A stretch of DNA of 60,196 nucleotides from Evansella tamaricis (GCF_019042215.1 NZ_JAHQCS010000110.1:1-60196); one strand, 5' to 3'. Positions 29,830-40,212 are shown, counted from the first letter of the stretch. The notes: generated from the letters alone by a model not told the origin. Made by a program: numbers and translations.

Positions 29830-30505
29830 AGCCGTAATCCCCCTTCACTTCATCTCGAGCGATTCGACCATCCTCAATGGCAATAACACGTTTTCGTAAT
29901 GTGTTTACAATCTCCTTATTATGGGTAGCCATAACTATAGTGGTTCCCCGTTCATTAATTTCTTCAAGAATATGCATGATTTCCCAAGACGTTTCTGGGT
30001 CGAGGTTACCGGTAGGTTCGTCCGCAATTAAGACAGACGGATTGTTTACGATAGCCCGGGCAATCGCTACTCGCTGTTGCTCCCCACCTGAGATTTCATG
30101 TGGAAAAAAGCGAGCTTTATTTTTCAAACGCACAATTTCTAACACCTTCATAACTCTTCTGCGAATATTACTTTTACTCTCTTCAATAACTTCCATGGCA
30201 AATGCCACATTTTCATAAACTGATAGGTTTGGAAGTAGTTTAAAGTCTTGGAAAATAACTCCGATATTTCTTCGGATATAAGGTATATGACGTTCTTTCA
30301 CTTTCACTAAATTGTTACGGTTTATAATGATATCACCTCGGGTTGGTTTTTCTTCCCGATACATCATTTTAATAAATGTAGATTTCCCGGCACCACTTGG
30401 ACCGACAACATATACAAATTCCCCTTTGTCAATATCAACATTAATCCCATTAATAGCCATCACGCCATTAGGATATGTTTTCCAAACGTCCTTCATATGA
30501 ATCAT
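29819..30505 (-). CDS. ftsE: FtsE, cell-division ATP-binding protein
   Basis: A 228-residue ABC ATPase. Walker A GPSGAGKS is at 35-42, the signature is [20 protein letters not shown], Walker B is [12 protein letters not shown] and the switch His is in [16 protein letters not shown] hydrolysis drives FtsX to switch on a wall hydrolase. It is the first gene of ftsEX, with an AT-rich region of 470 bp upstream. Confidence 0.96.
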   Translation of the reverse strand: MIHMKDVWKTYPNGVMAINGINVDIDKGEFVYVVGPSGAGKSTFIKMMYREEKPTRGDIIINRNNLVKVKERHIPYIRRNIGVIFQDFKLLPNLSVYENVAFAMEVIEESKSNIRRRVMKVLEIVRLKNKARFFPHEISGGEQQRVAIARAIVNNPSVLIADEPTGNLDPETSWEIMHILEEINERGTTIVMATHNKEIVNTLRKRVIAIEDGRIARDEVKGDYGYER

Positions 30506-30976
30506 TTAGCATCCCATCCTAATATCTGATTTAAAACTGAGCAAAAAATAACATCAGTTGATTTTCTAAATTATACTTATATTCTTATCGATGTCGTATC
30601 GTTGTTTATTTTGTCGCAAACATTTTATAATTCTCCTATAACAACGAAAAAACAACAAATCTCTCACATTAAATATTATAGCATCATTATTTGACGTGTT
30701 AAGTTTATTTTTTTTACAGTTTCATTTCAATCATGATATATTTTTGCCATTTTTGAAATGTATTGGTACTATTGTTGGGAAATCTAGGTATATATTTACA
30801 ATTTAAGTATTACTTATCTATTTTTTTCCATAAAAAAAGATAGGAGTAACAAGGCAAGAAAAAGTTGTTACAGATATGTGAAAAAGTCGAATCGTGTCAT
30901 TAAGTTAATAAATAAAAACAGCAGCGATCTCTCAAGCGAGTTTCGCTGCTGTTAAAGTTTAACGTATGCTATGAAG
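30506..30976. other. Intergenic region ftsE-cccB
   Basis: No gene is supported. It is AT-rich with long T and A runs, and the cccB terminator lies at 30917-30953. Short inverted segments CATTTCAA / TTGAAATG near 30724-30760 are the only other structure I noticed. Confidence 0.5.
30917..30953 (-). terminator. Terminator of cccB
   Basis: A perfect 11-bp stem AACAGCAGCGA / TCGCTGCTGTT with a 15-nt loop; the minus-strand continuation is TTTATTTATT. It lies 24 bp past the stop. Confidence 0.8.
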
Positions 30977-31318
30977 TTATTGGCCTGCTACCCATGTAGC
31001 AACATCTTGTGCATCATCACCTGTAACCATGTCTTCAGGCATTGTCCCGGGTCCTTCCTGAATAGCTGTTAATACTTCATCATAAGAATTCCCTGCAATT
31101 CCTGGTCCCGAAGCGCCTGATGCATCCCCGCCATGACATCCAGCACAGTTAGCCATATATTTTTGTTCCCCGTTTGTCAGATCGTACGAACCACCATCTC
31201 CAGCAGTTTCTTGTGTGTCCCCAGTATCTTGTGCAGGTTCGTCCGCGTCATCGCCCCCGCATGCTGCTAAACCTAGCACTAGCATTGCCCCCAACATTGC
31301 AACTAGTAACTTTTTCAT
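30977..31318 (-). CDS. cccB: Cytochrome c-551 lipoprotein
   Basis: A small lipid-anchored c-type cytochrome of 113 residues. The signal peptide ends in a lipobox with Cys20 (LVLGLAACGG). An acidic linker follows, then the haem motif Cys58-Ala-Gly-Cys61-His62. A Met in GTMPEDM is the likely sixth ligand. It carries electrons outside the membrane. B. subtilis cccB is beside ftsE and yvjA in the same way. GGAGGAGG precedes the ATG. The Lgt encoded in this window would modify it. Confidence 0.93.
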   Translation of the reverse strand: MKKLLVAMLGAMLVLGLAACGGDDADEPAQDTGDTQETAGDGGSYDLTNGEQKYMANCAGCHGGDASGASGPGIAGNSYDEVLTAIQEGPGTMPEDMVTGDDAQDVATWVAGQ

Positions 31319-31396
31319 TTGATTACCTCCTCCATAAGATATCCATAGTATGATGACGGAAAGTTTCCAAAACCTTCCTACGCAATTATAACCTAT

Positions 31397-32293
31397 TTAC
31401 TTGCTCTTGAAACCCTTTCCAAGTACCTCAGAAGCGTTACTAACGATAACAAACGCTGATGGGTCAATTGTTTGAACGACTTGTGTCAATTTTGTGACTT
31501 CGTTTCTCCCTACAACACACATGAGTACTGGGCGTTCATGATTGGTATATCCGCCATATCCGACTAATTTTGTTACTCCCCTGTCTACCTTAGTTAGCAA
31601 TCCCTGTTTTACCTCTTCTTCATAATCGGAAATAATAATGGCCATTTTCGAATACCCTAATCCAGTTTGGACAAGATCAATTGTTTTTCCTGTAATGAAC
31701 AGTCCAATTAACGCATATAAGGCAAATTCAAATCCAAAGATGAAAGCAGATGATGCAACTACAAGACCATCCATGATAAACACACATGCCCCAAGGGACA
31801 TACCCGTATATTTCCCGATAATCTGTGCTGCCAAATCCGTTCCCCCTGTGGAGGAATTAGACCGGAATACTATACCTAAACCAAGACCTACACCAATTCC
31901 GCCAAAAATAGCAGCTAATAATGGATCAGAGGTAGCAGGCTCCCAATGACTTGTTAATAAAACAACCAGCGGGAGAAATAGTGTCCCCACAAATGTTTTC
32001 ACACCGTACATGATACTTCCAACGAGACTTCCTCCCAATAGAAGGACACCTGCAAAAAACAAAGGAACGTTAAGTCCCCATTGCGTAAATGCCGGTTCGA
32101 TTCCAAGTGTATATCTCACTAGAATGGAGATACCTGACACCCCGCCTGAGGCGATTTGGTTTGGCAAAAGGAAAATATTGAAGGCAATCGCCACAATGGC
32201 CGAGCCCAATAAAACATGTCCAAAATCAACGATCGTTTTGCTGACAGGACCCATCGGTTCTTTATGAAGTCGTCTTTTCATTTGTTTCATCAT
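31397..32293 (-). CDS. YitT-family membrane protein (YvjA-like)
   Basis: A protein of about 298 residues with five or six membrane segments in the first 200 residues (LLGSAIVAIAFNIFLLPNQIASGG), followed by a soluble DUF2179 domain (about 215-290, VDRGVTKLVGYGGYTNHERP). The molecular function of this family is not established. Several in-frame starts exist (32305, 32302, 32293); the ATG at 32293 is best spaced from AAGGTGAT. It is next to cccB, as yvjA is in B. subtilis. Confidence 0.85.
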   Translation of the reverse strand: MMKQMKRRLHKEPMGPVSKTIVDFGHVLLGSAIVAIAFNIFLLPNQIASGGVSGISILVRYTLGIEPAFTQWGLNVPLFFAGVLLLGGSLVGSIMYGVKTFVGTLFLPLVVLLTSHWEPATSDPLLAAIFGGIGVGLGLGIVFRSNSSTGGTDLAAQIIGKYTGMSLGACVFIMDGLVVASSAFIFGFEFALYALIGLFITGKTIDLVQTGLGYSKMAIIISDYEEEVKQGLLTKVDRGVTKLVGYGGYTNHERPVLMCVVGRNEVTKLTQVVQTIDPSAFVIVSNASEVLGKGFKSK

Positions 32294-32359
32294 ATTAAGC
32301 ATCACCTTTATGCGAAAAATTATGTATTACTGCCCAGGATAATTGTTAGTGTTTTTTTG

Positions 32360-32525
32360 ATTTTGTGTTTTGTTCATTTTGTGTTTTGTTCATTTTGTGT
32401 TTGTTCTACTAGTATGTGGAAGTTCACTGCTCCTGTTCTATTAGTATGTGAACTTAATTGCTACTGTTTCATTAGAACGTCGAACTTCACCGCATCTCTT
32501 CTAATAGTACGTCGATAGTCATTTT
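32360..32525. repeat. 16-bp and 32-bp tandem repeats upstream of the YitT gene
   Basis: Three near-identical 16-bp units (ATTTTGTGTTTTGTTC) at about 32360-32408 run straight into four degenerate units of 31-32 bp beginning at 32403 (GTTCTACTAGTATGTGGAAG, GTTCTATTAGTATGTGAACT, GTTTCATTAGAACGTCGAAC, CTTCTAATAGTACGTCGATA). They lie between the YitT gene and the 52-bp array. Confidence 0.6.
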
Positions 32526-32653
32526 GCAAAAACTCCTAAAATCCTAAAGTAGTATATCACCATGGAAGATTCCTGTAAATGGTATCCCATTAGTCCGGTG
32601 ATGCTTTACATTAGTGCTATCCTAATTTCCATTTTAGAATGGAATATGCTGTA

Positions 32654-33291
32654 GGTTTGGACAATTCAAACGCTTCCTCTCCTTCAACTGTCCGAACTTC
32701 CCTTCAGTTCGGACAATTCATTTCGCTCCTCTCCTCCAACTGTCCGAACTAACCTCCAGCTCGGACAATTCATTTCGCTCCTCTTCTTCAACTGTCCGAA
32801 CTTGCCTCCAGTTCGGACAATTCATTTCGCTCCTCTCCTCCAACTGTCCGAACTAACCTCCAGTTCGGACAATTCATTTCGCTCCTCTCCTCCAACTGTC
32901 CGAACTAACCTCCAGTTCGGACAATTCATACTCTATCTCTCCCTCATTTGTCCGAACTAACCTCCAGCTCGGACAATTCTTCCTCTATCTCTCCTTCAAC
33001 TGTCCGAACTTGCCTCCAGTTCGGACAATTCAGACGCTTTCTCTCCCTCAATTGTCCGAACTAACCTCCAGTTCGGACAATTCTTCCTCCATCTCTTCCT
33101 CAACTGTCCGAACTTGCCTCCAGTTCGGACAATTCAGACGCTTCCTCTCCTCCAACTGTCCGAACTTCCCTTCAGTTCGGACAATTCTTCCTCCATCTCT
33201 CCCTCATTTGTCCGAACTTGCCTTCAGTTCGGACAATTCATTTCGCTCATCTCCTTCAACTGTCCGAACTAACCTCCAGCTCGGACAATTC
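32654..33291 (+). repeat. 52-bp palindromic array A (12 complete hairpin units)
   Basis: Thirteen GGACAATT right arms start at 32659 and every 52 bp up to 33283, with no insertion or deletion. Each complete unit contains the hairpin TGTCCGAACT - 7-nt loop (such as AACCTCC) - AGTTCGGACA, then a pyrimidine-rich spacer of about 25 nt (for example TTCATTTCGCTCCTCTCCTC). The first right arm is degenerate and has no left partner. The array lies between prfB and the YitT gene, both on the minus strand. Since 52 is not a multiple of 3, the open frames across it are not conserved per unit. Confidence 0.95.
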
Positions 33292-33299
33292 TTCCTTCA

Positions 33300-33858
33300 G
33301 AAAACTAAAAAGACTGCTCCTGAAGGATAAGTTTCATCATAAAACGATAAACTTAACCCATCAAGAACAGCCAACACTTTCAACATGCTACTTACACTTA
33401 CACATTGCACTTACACAGTTACAGCCTACAATTTCAACATACTAAACACTTACACACTACAATTACCCTTGTAATTCAACAGTCACAATTACTAGATTGG
33501 ATTCAAACTACCGATAGATAACTACCAGCTTACATTCAAGTTACTAGGAACCGCCAACAAGAACTCACACACCATTATGCAAACAACACATAACACATAA
33601 TAACATACAACATATTACACATAACATACTATTACACACTCTTCGCAACCATCAGCATGCACTCCAGCAACTACCTCAAACATATTCACCAAGCTGTATA
33701 TATTCACCAAGCAGCACATATCCACCAAGCAGCATGTATTCAATAATCAAGCTTACTCAGCTTATATATTCCACTTACCAATTCTCGCTAGTACCATTGC
33801 TACCAGACCGTTTACTCACTCAAAATCTGAACGTTTACTCAACACTCAAGCAACATGA
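33300..33858. other. AC-rich low-complexity region downstream of prfB
   Basis: No gene is supported. The plus strand is strongly enriched in A and C, with short degenerate repeats such as ACATAACACATAATAAC near 33590 and a 16-17 bp repeat ATATTCACCAAGCAGC at about 33687-33740. Two direct CGTTTACTCA copies lie near 33810-33835. I see no clear terminator for prfB. Confidence 0.5.
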
Positions 33859-34960
33859 TTACTTAATCTGTGAACGCAAGTAGGAATCAATGAACGGATT
33901 CAGTTCCCCGTCCATGACTGCTTGGGTATTCCCTGTCTCATGATTCGTACGATGATCCTTCACCATATTATAAGGATGGAACACATACGACCTTATCTGA
34001 CTTCCCCAACCAATTTCCGATTGCTCCCCACGAATTTCATCTAACTCCCGCTGTTGTTTTTCCAACTCCAGCTGGAACAACTTCGCCTTCAGCATCTTCA
34101 TCGCCTGCTCCCGGTTTTTAATTTGAGAACGCTCCGACTGACAGGTAACCACCGTTCCCGTCGGCGTATGTGTAATCCGAACCGCTGAATCCGTCGTGTT
34201 GATGTGCTGACCGCCTGCACCACTCGCCCGGTACGTGTCCACCTTAATCTGATCAGGAGAAATATCAATTTCCACATTATCATCCAGCTCAGGCATTACC
34301 TCACACGAAACGAATGATGTGTGACGGCGCCCAGAAGAATCGAACGGGGAAATCCGCACAAGACGATGAACCCCTTTTTCCGCCTTCAAATATCCGTAAG
34401 CATTATGCCCTTTAATCATTAAAGTAACACTCTTCACGCCAGCCTCATCACCAGGCAAATAATCCAACGTCTCTACCTTAAAACCCTTACCCTCGGCCCA
34501 TCGGGTATACATCCGTAGTAGCATCGATGCCCAGTCTTGCGATTCCGTCCCCCCCGCACCAGGATGAAGTTCAAGAATCGCATTGTTTGCGTCATACGGA
34601 GAACTCAATAACAACTGAAGCTCAAAATCATTCACTTGCCGGGAAAGCTCCTTCACACCACTTTCCAAATCCTCCGCAAGCTCCTCGTCCCCCTCTTCCT
34701 TGACGAGCTCGTAGGAAACCTCAAGATCCTCATGAGCCGAAACAAGCGCATGATACGAATCCACCATTTCCTTTAACCCATTATTTTCCGCTATAACCTT
34801 CTGCGCCTTATCCTGATCATCCCAGAACGACGGCTCAGACATAATATCCTCCAACTCCGCAATCCGCGCCTCCTTCTCCTCTAAGTCAAAGAGACCCCCT
34901 AAAGTCCGCTAAACGTCTAGCCATACTTGCCAACTCATGCTTCAATTCCACTAATTCCAT
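33859..34960 (-). CDS. prfB: PrfB, peptide chain release factor 2 (programmed +1 frameshift)
   Basis: RF2 recognises UAA and UGA stops and releases the peptide. The gene starts at ATG 34960 with GAGGTG eight bases upstream. After 24 codons it meets TGA at 34888-34886, preceded by AGGGGG-TCT-CTT, the classic RF2 autoregulatory shift site. Slippage by +1 then reads GAC and continues to 33859, giving about 366 residues. The codon-recognition tripeptide SPF is in [14 protein letters not shown] and the catalytic GGQ in [18 protein letters not shown]. secA is upstream and prfB downstream, as in B. subtilis. The interrupted frame is regulation, not damage. Confidence 0.96.
34885..34900 (-). promoter_or_regulatory. 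RF2 programmed frameshift site
   Basis: On the minus strand: AGGGGG (34900-34895), TCT, CTT, TGA, C. The internal Shine-Dalgarno-like AGGGGG, the slippery CTT and the TGA followed by C are the elements known from bacterial prfB. Low RF2 favours the shift, so RF2 controls its own synthesis. Confidence 0.95.
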
Positions 34961-35057
34961 TATCCTTCACCTCTGAATGAATTAACTTCCTATTTTTGAA
35001 AAAAAAGCGTAACTGTTCTGCTCAAACCGTTCTTCCCCCGTCCCCTCACTCAAACAT

Positions 35058-35089
35058 AGGAGAAGGCGCACTTTCAAGCGCCTTCTCCT
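35058..35089 (-). terminator. Hairpin between secA and prfB
   Basis: A perfect 12-bp stem AGGAGAAGGCGC / GCGCCTTCTCCT with an 8-nt loop but no T run on the minus strand. It could lower read-through from secA into prfB or protect the secA mRNA end. Confidence 0.45.
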
Positions 35090-35176
35090 AATCGGGACAG
35101 GAGTTTATCCAATTTTAAACTGACACAACCACGCTCGTTCCATCTACATAAATGACAGAAACCACATTCTTATTTC

Positions 35177-37690
35177 CTATCTTCCGTGGCACTGTTTATA
35201 TTTTTTCCCAGATCCGCAAGGGCAAGGGTCATTCCGGCCCACCGTGCTGCTCTTACGGAAAGGGGTACGGCGCTTTTCTTGAGCCTCATTGGCGCTGCGG
35301 TGAACGGCCTTCCCTTCTGCCACTTGCTTACGTTCCAGGTTCGTTTCAATCTGAGCGTTCATAATATATCGTGTCACGTCTTCTTCAATGGATGCCACCA
35401 TCTGCTCAAACATTTGGAATCCTTCGAACTTGTACTCCCGTAACGGGTCGTTTTGACCGTAAGCACGGAGGTGAATTCCTTGGCGGAGCTGATCCATCTG
35501 GTCGATGTGGCTCATCCACTTCGTATCTACCATACGTAGGACGATAACTTTCTCGAATTCACGCATTCTTTCTGGAGTAAATTCCCCTTCGCGGCGATCA
35601 TACTCTTCTGTCACGCGATCGATGATTAATTCGGTGATTTCCTCCGGTTCCAAGCCGCTGATATCTTTTAACGTAATTTCTTTATCGTTTAAAACATTCG
35701 CGTTGATGTAATCCACGATTCCTTGAAGGTTCCAGTCCTCGGGAACTTCGTCCGCAGGTGTATACGCGGATACCGTTCTTTCAATCGTTGATTCAATCAT
35801 TTTTTCAACCACTTCACGGAGGTTTTGCGATTCGAGTACTTCCATTCGCTGCTCGTAGATAATGTCACGTTGTTCACGCATGACATCGTCATATTGAAGG
35901 ATTTGTTTACGGGCATCGAAGTTGTTTCCTTCCACTCGTTTTTGTGCTTGCTCCACAGCACGGGAAACGAGTTTGGATTCAATCGGCTGGTCTTCGTCCA
36001 ACCCGAGTTTTTCCATCATATTACTCATGTTCTCTGAACCAAATCGGCGCATTAACGTATCTTCCAGAGACAGATAGAATCGAGATTCCCCTGGGTCCCC
36101 TTGACGACCAGAACGTCCACGTAACTGATTATCAATCCGGCGGGATTCATGGCGTTCCGTACCTAGTACGAATAGACCGCCCAGTTCTCTTACGCCTTCA
36201 CCAAGTTTAATATCAGTACCACGACCGGCCATGTTAGTGGCGATGGTAACGGCTTTGCGCTGGCCAGCATCTTCAATGATCTGTGCTTCCTTTTCGTGTT
36301 GCTTCGCATTTAGCACGTTGTGAGCAATCCGCTTCTTTTTCAGCATATTGGACAGGAGTTCTGACGTATCCACGTTTACCGTACCAACTAAAACTGGCTG
36401 ACCTTTTTCATATAGTTCGGCGATCAAATCCACGATAGCGCGGAATTTCCCTTCCGTGGATTTGAAAATTAAATCTGGGTTATCGATACGGACGACTGGC
36501 TCATTCGTTGGAATAGCATAAACATTCATATTATAAATGTTGCGGAATTCCTCTTCCTCTGTTTTTGCCGTACCTGTCATCCCCGCAAGTTTTTTGTACA
36601 TACGGAAGTAGTTCTGGAACGTGATAGATGCCAGTGTCATACTTTCCCGCTTGATCTCTAAACCTTCCTTCGCCTCAATCGCCTGATGGAGACCATCGCT
36701 ATAACGGCGCCCTTTCATGAGACGTCCAGTAAACTGGTCTACGATGACCACTTCCCCATCCTCTACTACATAATCCTCATCAAGGATCATGACTTTATAG
36801 GCTTTCAACGCCTGATTAATGTGATGGTTTAACTGAACATGTTCGGAATTAAAGAGGTTTTCAATGTTAAATGCACGTTCCGCTTTACTGACCCCTTCAT
36901 CTGTCAGCTGGACATTCTTCGTTTTCTCATCATACGTAAAATCTTCCTCTTCCTTTAACATACGTACAAACGAGTTGGCAGCTGTATATAACTGAGTGGA
37001 ACGCTCCGCCGAACCGGAAATAATCAAAGGTGTTCTTGCTTCATCAATTAAGATCGAGTCGACCTCATCCACAATCGCATAATAAAGGGGACGTTGAACC
37101 ATGTCCTTTTTGTACAAGACCATGTTGTCACGGAGATAATCAAATCCGAACTCGTTATTCGTACCATAAGTAATATCGCTATTATACGCTTCACGCTTTT
37201 CTTCTTTCGAAAGACCTGCTACATTCAAACCAACCGATAAACCAAGGAAATTATAGAGTTTTCCCATTTCCGTGGCGTCACGTCGCGCCAAGTATTCGTT
37301 TACGGTAATAACATGAACGCCTTTTTCTGTAATGGCATTTAAATAAACTGCTAGAGTTGCCACGAGGGTTTTACCTTCCCCTGTTTTCATCTCGGAAATA
37401 TCCCCATGATGGAGAATGATACCACCGAGCAACTGAACAGGATAGTGTGTCATTTTTAATGCTCGTGTAGCACCTTCGCGAACAACTGCAAAGGCTTCCG
37501 GTAATAGATCCTCTAAAGATTCCCCATTTCGGTGACGCTCCTTGAACTCTTCTGTTTTCTGACGGAGACCGTCATCACTAAGTTTTTTCATATCTTCACT
37601 TAATGATTCGATCAGATCCACATGTTTTTGTAATTTCTTTAAGTGTCTAGCATCCGTATCTCCAATGACCTTTTTTAATAGACCTAACAT
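35177..37690 (-). CDS. secA: SecA, preprotein translocase ATPase
   Basis: The motor that pushes unfolded preproteins through SecYEG. It is 837 residues from the ATG at 37690; an upstream in-frame start exists, but MLGLLKK matches the family N-terminus and GGGAG lies about nine bases before it. Seen are the first nucleotide site ([20 protein letters not shown]), the DEAD-type [20 protein letters not shown], the preprotein-binding domain, and helicase region [20 protein letters not shown]. The C-terminal SEC-C zinc motif is [18 protein letters not shown], used to bind SecB-like partners or phospholipid. A short-repeat region lies upstream. Confidence 0.97.
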   Translation of the reverse strand: MLGLLKKVIGDTDARHLKKLQKHVDLIESLSEDMKKLSDDGLRQKTEEFKERHRNGESLEDLLPEAFAVVREGATRALKMTHYPVQLLGGIILHHGDISEMKTGEGKTLVATLAVYLNAITEKGVHVITVNEYLARRDATEMGKLYNFLGLSVGLNVAGLSKEEKREAYNSDITYGTNNEFGFDYLRDNMVLYKKDMVQRPLYYAIVDEVDSILIDEARTPLIISGSAERSTQLYTAANSFVRMLKEEEDFTYDEKTKNVQLTDEGVSKAERAFNIENLFNSEHVQLNHHINQALKAYKVMILDEDYVVEDGEVVIVDQFTGRLMKGRRYSDGLHQAIEAKEGLEIKRESMTLASITFQNYFRMYKKLAGMTGTAKTEEEEFRNIYNMNVYAIPTNEPVVRIDNPDLIFKSTEGKFRAIVDLIAELYEKGQPVLVGTVNVDTSELLSNMLKKKRIAHNVLNAKQHEKEAQIIEDAGQRKAVTIATNMAGRGTDIKLGEGVRELGGLFVLGTERHESRRIDNQLRGRSGRQGDPGESRFYLSLEDTLMRRFGSENMSNMMEKLGLDEDQPIESKLVSRAVEQAQKRVEGNNFDARKQILQYDDVMREQRDIIYEQRMEVLESQNLREVVEKMIESTIERTVSAYTPADEVPEDWNLQGIVDYINANVLNDKEITLKDISGLEPEEITELIIDRVTEEYDRREGEFTPERMREFEKVIVLRMVDTKWMSHIDQMDQLRQGIHLRAYGQNDPLREYKFEGFQMFEQMVASIEEDVTRYIMNAQIETNLERKQVAEGKAVHRSANEAQEKRRTPFRKSSTVGRNDPCPCGSGKKYKQCHGR

Positions 37691-37919
37691 TGGACATTGC
37701 TCCCTTATCAATTTTTTCATTAAAGGCGAAACCTAATAATCATCTCAGGAAGGCTCATATGGTGAAATTCCCGCGGGCTCTGGTTCCTCCAACTTGTGGA
37801 AAAATAGATTAGATTGGTTAACGCTCTTTTTTCTATTTATTTCATAAGTAATTAAATCAAACATTATGACAGCTAACTTACATTTTAACAGTTTGACCAT
37901 TCCCTTACAAGAACAAGCC

Positions 37920-38098
37920 ATACGCAAGCTGTATGCAATTACTATGCAAGCACTATATAAGCACTACAGAGGCTTTACGCAAACTCTAAGGAGGCTTCTA
38001 CAGAGGCTTTATGCAAGCTCTATGTAAGCTTCTATAGAGGCTTTACGCAAGCTCTTAGCAAGCACTACACAGGCTTTATGCAAGCTCTAAGCAGGGAG
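37920..38098 (+). repeat. 34-bp degenerate tandem repeat upstream of secA
   Basis: Units of 33-34 bp beginning AGAGGCTTTACGCAA / AGAGGCTTTATGCAAGCTCT follow each other at least three and a half times from about 37968, preceded by shorter GCAAGCACTAT-type pieces. They lie directly left of the 52-bp array C. The rest of 37691-38302 holds no gene that I can see. Confidence 0.65.
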
Positions 38099-38302
38099 GT
38101 TTTTCGGATTAGATTTTACCAAAAACTTTAACATTGATGTTCTAAAAAGGTTTGACTATACTAATCATACTGACAACTGACATTTTATTCATTGTTGGAC
38201 GGCGATACGGTCATCGGGGCCTCTATGATTATGATTAAATAATGAATATAAGGTGATTTTTTCGTTTCGGTACGATTCATTATATGTAGGATGATGATCT
38301 TG

Positions 38303-39210
38303 TTACCTTGTGACCTGACTAGCGTTGGGCGACACGTCTTTCGGGTACAACCTTGCTCTTCTTGCGACCAAACTGGCGTGGTCGCGCACCTTTCGGGTAC
38401 AAGTTCGGGCTTCTTGTGACCGAACCAACAGAGCTCGCACCTTTTCGGGAACAACTTCGCCTATCTTGTGACCGAACCGGCGTGCTGACGCGTCTTTCGG
38501 GAACAAGTTCGCACATCTTGTGACCGAACCAACTTGACGACGCGTCTTTCGGTCACAAGTTCGCACATCTTGTGACCGAACCAACTGGGCGACGCGTCTT
38601 TCGGGTACAACTTCGCCTATCTTGTGACCGAACCAACTTGACGACACGTCTTTCGGGTACAAGTTCGCCTATCTTGTGACCGAACCAACTTGACGACACG
38701 TCTTTCGGGTACAAGTTCGGGCTTCTTGTGACCGAACCAACAGAGCTCGCACCTTTTCGGGAACAAGTTTGCACATCTTATGACCGAACCAACTTGGCGA
38801 CGCGCCTTTCGGGTACAACTTCGCCTATCTTGTGACCGAACCAACTTGACGACACGTCTTTCGGGTACAAGTTCGCACATCTTGTGACCGAACCAACTTG
38901 ACGACACGTCTTTCGGGTACAAGTTCGCACATCTTGTGACCGAACCAACAGAGCTCGCACCTTTTCGGGAACAAGTTCGCCTATCTTGTGACCGAACCGG
39001 CGTGCTGACGCGTCTTTCGGGAACAAGTTCTCACATCTTGTGACCGAACCAACTTGACGACACGTCTTTCGGGAACAAGTTCGCCTATCTTGTGACCGAA
39101 CCGGCGTGCTGACGCGTCTTTCGGGTACAACTTCGCCTATCTTGTGACCGAACCAACTTGGCGACGCGTCTTTCGGGAACAACTTCGCCTATCTTGTGAC
39201 CGAACCAACC
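38303..39210 (+). repeat. 52-bp palindromic array C (17 units)
   Basis: Seventeen GACCGAA-type arms are spaced exactly 52 bp apart from 38367 to 39199. Each unit has TTCGGGTACAAG - 9 nt (TTCGCCTAT, TTCGCACAT or TTCGGGCTT) - CTTGTGACCGAA, an inverted repeat with two central mismatches that is perfect in the unit at about 38549 (TTCGGTCACAAG). The part between arms is a 16-nt block in a few types (AACTTGACGACACGTC, AACAGAGCTCGCACCT, GGCGTGCTGACGCGTC). The left edge is degenerate. It lies between secA and glcT, upstream of both divergent genes. Confidence 0.95.
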
Positions 39211-39289
39211 TGGCGGCGGGCGATTCAACCGCTAACATTAAATACAGCATTTATCTATTACATCTTATTCATGAAAGGGGGAAGTGTGG

Positions 39290-40123
39290 ATGCTAACCGT
39301 AAAAAAGGTCCTCAACAATAACGTCATCATCGCCCAACATCCAAGTTACGAAGAAGTGGTGTTGATCGGAAAAGGCATTGGATTCGGAAAGAAACCAGGT
39401 GATGAAGTTGCCGGGGATCGGGCAGAAAAATTCTTTGTTCTCCGGGATGCGGAAGAACAGGAGCAATATATCAATTTATTAAACTATGTGGATGAGTCCT
39501 TTATTGGATTGATGAACGATTTTTTGGAGCGTATTGAAGCGCGGTTAGGGGTTCGGTTAAATGAACATATTCACGTTGGGTTAACAGACCACCTGTTTTT
39601 TGCCGTCAAACGTATTCAACAGGGCATGGATATAAAAAACCCCTTTTCAAAAGAGACAGAACTCGCATATCCAAAAGAATACGCCATCGCAACGGAAATT
39701 GTGGCATGGTTGAACGGGGAACTGAATGTTTCCATTCCAGATGGGGAAATTGGATTCATTGCCCTTCATATTCATAGTGCATTAACAAACCGGGATCTGG
39801 CAGAGATTAATAAACACACGCAACTCGTTGCAGATCTCATCCAAGTCATTGAAGAAAACCTAAAGATTCCCATTGACAGAAAAGACATTAATTACCTACG
39901 TCTTGTGAGACACTTGCACCATGCGATAGAACGTGTTCGATCTGGAAATTATATGGAAGAACAAGAGGCGTTGAAAAAAGTATTGCAGACGGAATATCCT
40001 GTATGTTACACTCTTTCATGGAAATTAATGAAGATTATGCAACAAAAATTAAAACGACCTGTTCCAGATGCAGAATCTGTTTATCTGACTTTGCATTTGC
40101 AGCGCCTTAACAAGTCCATATAA
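39290..40123 (+). CDS. glcT: GlcT-type transcription antiterminator (BglG family)
   Basis: An RNA-binding antiterminator of 277 residues. The N-terminal CAT domain (1-60, LTVKKVLNNNVIIAQHPSYE) binds RAT RNA. Two PRD domains follow at about 65-165 and 170-275 with the phospho-acceptor His positions in the contexts NEHIHVGLTDH and ALHIHSALTN, and RLVRHLHHAIERV in PRD2. EII-dependent phosphorylation of PRDs controls dimer activity. The start is the ATG at 39290 after AAGGGGGAA. The adjacent ptsG with a RAT/terminator leader identifies it as the glucose-specific GlcT rather than SacT or LicT. The pair interrupts the usual secA-hpf neighbourhood. Confidence 0.9.
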   Translation: MLTVKKVLNNNVIIAQHPSYEEVVLIGKGIGFGKKPGDEVAGDRAEKFFVLRDAEEQEQYINLLNYVDESFIGLMNDFLERIEARLGVRLNEHIHVGLTDHLFFAVKRIQQGMDIKNPFSKETELAYPKEYAIATEIVAWLNGELNVSIPDGEIGFIALHIHSALTNRDLAEINKHTQLVADLIQVIEENLKIPIDRKDINYLRLVRHLHHAIERVRSGNYMEEQEALKKVLQTEYPVCYTLSWKLMKIMQQKLKRPVPDAESVYLTLHLQRLNKSI

Positions 40124-40140
40124 GGCTTAGGTTCTTTCTT

Positions 40141-40171
40141 TATTGGTTTAGCCAAAGCACCCAAACCAATA
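40141..40171 (+). terminator. Possible weak terminator after glcT
   Basis: TATTGGTTT pairs with AAACCAATA around a 13-nt loop 18 bp past the glcT stop. There is no T run, so termination would be weak. Confidence 0.35.
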
Positions 40172-40212
40172 GGACCGGACCGAATAGCCACCCATACACG
40201 CACTAATTTTTT

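Noticed and set aside
33859-34960. prfB as a pseudogene broken by TGA
   Set aside because: The stop lies in the canonical RF2 frameshift context and the downstream frame is intact with GGQ and SPF motifs.
38185-39182. Minus-strand open frames of 65-134 codons across array C
   Set aside because: Same reason: several frames are open together, all made of repeat-derived CTRKTCRQVGSVTR-like segments, and no unit is kept in frame.
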